A stretch of DNA of 64,000 nucleotides, taken from Bog-756 sp963776225 (GTDB lineage Bacteria > Actinomycetota > Acidimicrobiia > Acidimicrobiales > RAAP-2). The position numbers and the translations under genes are program-made. Every line of letters begins with the position of its first letter. Positions within the stretch are counted from its first letter, which is position 1. The notes under the pieces are model-generated. The model was given only the letters and a program-made list of their open reading frames with translations. It had not been told where the DNA came from and ran no database searches. Shown here in pieces: positions 61,938-64,000 of this stretch. Location of the stretch: NCBI GenBank assembly GCA_963776225.1, contig CAVZLL010000001.1:744001-808000 (forward strand), written 5' to 3'.

Positions 61938-62453
61938 TCGCCTCGGGCTCAAACTGCGAGCAGCCGGATGAGGATCGGCTATCGAGGCCTGGCAAAGGGC
62001 TACTCGGAGTGGCTTGCTTCTCAAAGAGCCAGGCATGAAGCAACCGACAGTGAGGTCGGCGTGACAAGACTGTGAACTATCGCGACGACCAAGGCTCTGG
62101 CGTCGAAGGTTCGATCTCAGAAATCAGTACTCGGTACTGAGGACTCCGGAGCCGAGCTGTCTTACCGTGGAAGAGCGGGACCGCCCATGTTGGCGGATCA
62201 CGATATTCGGTTGCTCAGGAAGCGGGCGGCAACGGTGGATAGGACCCTCGATCTGATATCGATTCGCAGCCGCGATGACCGGCGCATTGCAATGCCCGAA
62301 CGCGTCACATTGCTGTCTGGCTGCAACGAAAGAGAGCAGTGCCGCCCGAACAATCGGGATCCGGTCACCTCCTGGGAGACCGCTACGGCGTGCCAACCGG
62401 GTATCCGCAATTTGAGTAGCGACAGAGATTGACAGAGATTGGAGCACACGACG
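61938..62453. other. 516-bp regulatory region before a secreted-protein gene
   Basis: No gene was recognised. It carries the dyad described separately, and a perfect 10-bp direct repeat GACAGAGATT (62421-62430 and 62431-62440) followed by the ribosome site GGAG before the next start. Confidence 0.55.
62124..62140. promoter_or_regulatory. 17-bp dyad TCAGTAC-TCG-GTACTGA
   Basis: The perfect inverted repeat has 7-base arms and a 3-base centre. With the preceding three A it shares AAATCAGTAC with the site before the LAL regulator gene. It lies 314 bp before the start of the downstream secreted-protein gene. Confidence 0.5.
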
Positions 62454-64000
62454 ATGAAACTGGTCCGGACTAATGCAGGCAGTCGTCGGCCTAGCAGGTT
62501 GCGAGTGTGGGCGGTGCTCGCGGCGGTATTGGTCGTTGTGGCGACAGGACTCGAGATTGCGACGGCTGGGACCGCGTCGGCCGATACCCCTATTGACTTC
62601 GACAACCTCCCCACTCAGACCGTCTTGACCAACCAGTATGCGGCAACGCAAGGCGTGACCTTCGCGACGGGCGGATTTCAAACCGTGGAGGTGTTTGCTG
62701 ACAGCAACGCTCACTCCGGCACCAACGATCTTTCCTTTCCGTGCAACGGCGAAGCGTGTCCCAGCAGAATCAGTGCTTCGTTCTTGTCTACTCAAGCGCG
62801 AGTTTCGGTCTATGTGATCTGCGAGACGAGCCCCGGCTTCCTATGTCCCACTGGCATTTCGGACCAGGTCGAGTTCCAGGTCTTCGACGCAAGTCACAAC
62901 ACGCTATCTGACACAACGCAAGCCATTGGGGATACGTGGACACAACTGAGCTTTGCCACTGCCGGGAACGCCGCGACGATATCTTCGATCTTGCTCTCGC
63001 AGCCTGGCGGGGGATTACCCGAGTACGCGATCGATGACCTGTCGTTCGGTGGCGCGACGAACCAGCCGGACTTTGCGCTGACGCCGCAGGACTTCAATTC
63101 GACGCAAGGCCTCGGGGTTCCCCAGGGCGGCTCCACCACCAAGCACTACACCCTTCACTGCCTGAACGGGTACACAGGCACTATTAGCTACGGCTATTCA
63201 GCTCCAACGGGAGTAAGTCTCTCCATCTCGCCGAGTGGTGCTTCCTGCGTCGACGGGTCGACCGTAACCGTGGTCATCAGTGCGACCTCACAAGCGCCAC
63301 TCGAACAAGGTCAGTCGGTAACCATCACCGCAGATGGCTCTGGGCTGACGCCACACACGGTGTCCTTCCCGCTTACGGTGCAAAGTGTGTATCAGCTACG
63401 GGTCCAGGGGATCGAGATCACTCAAGGCATACAGAATGGAGTGCTTAATGGCCTCCCACAACGCAATGTCAATAACCTGTCCGCTCCAGTCGCTTACAAC
63501 GGCGCGACCCTCATCGACCAGAGGCCGATGGCTGTCCGAATTTTTGCCGACGCTCCCTCTGCACCAGCGGGCGGAGTCGGCGCTGGCATTCAACTTGCCG
63601 GCTTCAACAGTTCTGGCAATCCGTTACCCGGAAGTCCGTTGGATTCCAGTCACTTCACCAGTCCAGAAGAGGGAAATACTGGCCAGCTAACCGACAGCGG
63701 ACCAGGCTTTCCAGCCGTTCCAAAATCCGAGCGCGACAGCATGAACGGCAGCTTTGAAACCCTGTTGCCCTCAACATGGACAACGGGCAACTTGGCACGA
63801 TTGACTGCGACACTTTTGCCTGCCCAAAGCGGATTTAGCATACCGACGTCGGTCCCTTGCCAAACGTCGGCTTGCACGACGCTTGGCACGATGACAATGA
63901 ATGGGATCCCGTTTGTTGCAACGGGCAAGCTGGGCTTGGCAGTTCTCACTCTGAACAACAACGGATCGGCACCCAAGCTCGATTTCTCGAAGAGTTCGGG
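62454..64000 (+). CDS. Secreted protein of unknown function, 3' end outside window
   Basis: The frame is open from the ATG at 62454 to the end of the window (515 codons seen). A signal peptide (VWAVLAAVLVVVATGLEIAT, then GTASA) is clear. Residues about 48-200 form a beta-rich domain beginning 'PIDFDNLPTQTVLTNQYAAT', similar to choice-of-anchor or lectin-like jelly-roll modules, with several Cys. An Ig-like part follows. Near residue 313 the motif 'LRVQGIEITQGIQNG' starts a region with 'RPMAVRIFADAP', a pattern common before metalloprotease-like or binding domains in secreted proteins. Codon use is less GC-rich than in the first half of the window. The C-terminal function cannot be seen. Confidence 0.82.
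   Translation, partial: MKLVRTNAGSRRPSRLRVWAVLAAVLVVVATGLEIATAGTASADTPIDFDNLPTQTVLTNQYAATQGVTFATGGFQTVEVFADSNAHSGTNDLSFPCNGEACPSRISASFLSTQARVSVYVICETSPGFLCPTGISDQVEFQVFDASHNTLSDTTQAIGDTWTQLSFATAGNAATISSILLSQPGGGLPEYAIDDLSFGGATNQPDFALTPQDFNSTQGLGVPQGGSTTKHYTLHCLNGYTGTISYGYSAPTGVSLSISPSGASCVDGSTVTVVISATSQAPLEQGQSVTITADGSGLTPHTVSFPLTVQSVYQLRVQGIEITQGIQNGVLNGLPQRNVNNLSAPVAYNGATLIDQRPMAVRIFADAPSAPAGGVGAGIQLAGFNSSGNPLPGSPLDSSHFTSPEEGNTGQLTDSGPGFPAVPKSERDSMNGSFETLLPSTWTTGNLARLTATLLPAQSGFSIPTSVPCQTSACTTLGTMTMNGIPFVATGKLGLAVLTLNNNGSAPKLDFSKSS

Noticed and set aside
62124..62795. A 223-codon minus-strand open frame
   Set aside because: It overlaps the signal peptide region of a clear secreted-protein gene on the plus strand and shows no family pattern.

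Overview
The window reads as chromosomal DNA from a high-GC actinobacterium. An Acidimicrobiia-like organism is my best guess. The supports are a SigB/SigF-type sigma factor with RsbU/STAS/HATPase partner-switch genes, secreted proteins built from 'GYW(L/M)VxxDGGIFxFG' repeats, several 6-blade NHL proteins, GTG/TTG starts and translationally coupled overlaps. No rRNA, tRNA or CRISPR array was seen.

Region 1 (1-8.5 kb) is mixed housekeeping: the 3' end of a GGDEF protein, a secreted metalloprotease-like protein with Ig-like domains, a DUF7144 membrane protein, a decayed junction of two truncated genes (DUF1269 and an MFS transporter), a DUF4389 membrane protein ending inside an 8-bp minisatellite, an orphan ABC solute-binding lipoprotein and an aldo/keto reductase. 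Region 2 (8.5-13.4 kb) is a general-stress partner-switching locus: HATPase, STAS, HATPase and sigma factor, followed by membrane RsbU-like phosphatase, STAS and HATPase. A near-consensus sigmaB/F promoter precedes the first gene, which suggests autoregulation.

Region 3 (13.7-32 kb) is catabolic and accessory: a double VOC protein; a coupled operon of phosphotriesterase-like hydrolase, acyl-CoA ligase and crotonase-fold protein; a TetR/methyltransferase pair divergent from a two-gene ABC exporter with a clear operator; an RCC1/Ig-like secreted protein; a P450; a second VOC protein; a GH43-like secreted protein with six C-terminal repeats; a cyclase; DUF1810; a UbiE-like methyltransferase with a membrane partner; and an SRPBCC protein.

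Region 4 (32-64 kb) is dominated by very large secreted repeat proteins. These are a 2396-aa protein with two register-matched six-blade NHL propellers, an NlpC/P60-like protein with six C-terminal repeats, a beta-helix/TIG protein, a 1555-aa NHL/Ig/TIG protein and the start of another secreted protein. Between them lie a zinc alcohol dehydrogenase-like gene, an SDR, a diguanylate cyclase, an MgtA-type ATPase and a large LuxR-family (LAL) regulator. Five copies of a ~95-130 bp dispersed repeat sit in the intergenic gaps from 44.7 to 58.8 kb, so that each gene there is bracketed like a cassette. I regard this repeat-bracketed array, with its internal DNA-level repeat expansion, as the least explained and most interesting part of the window.
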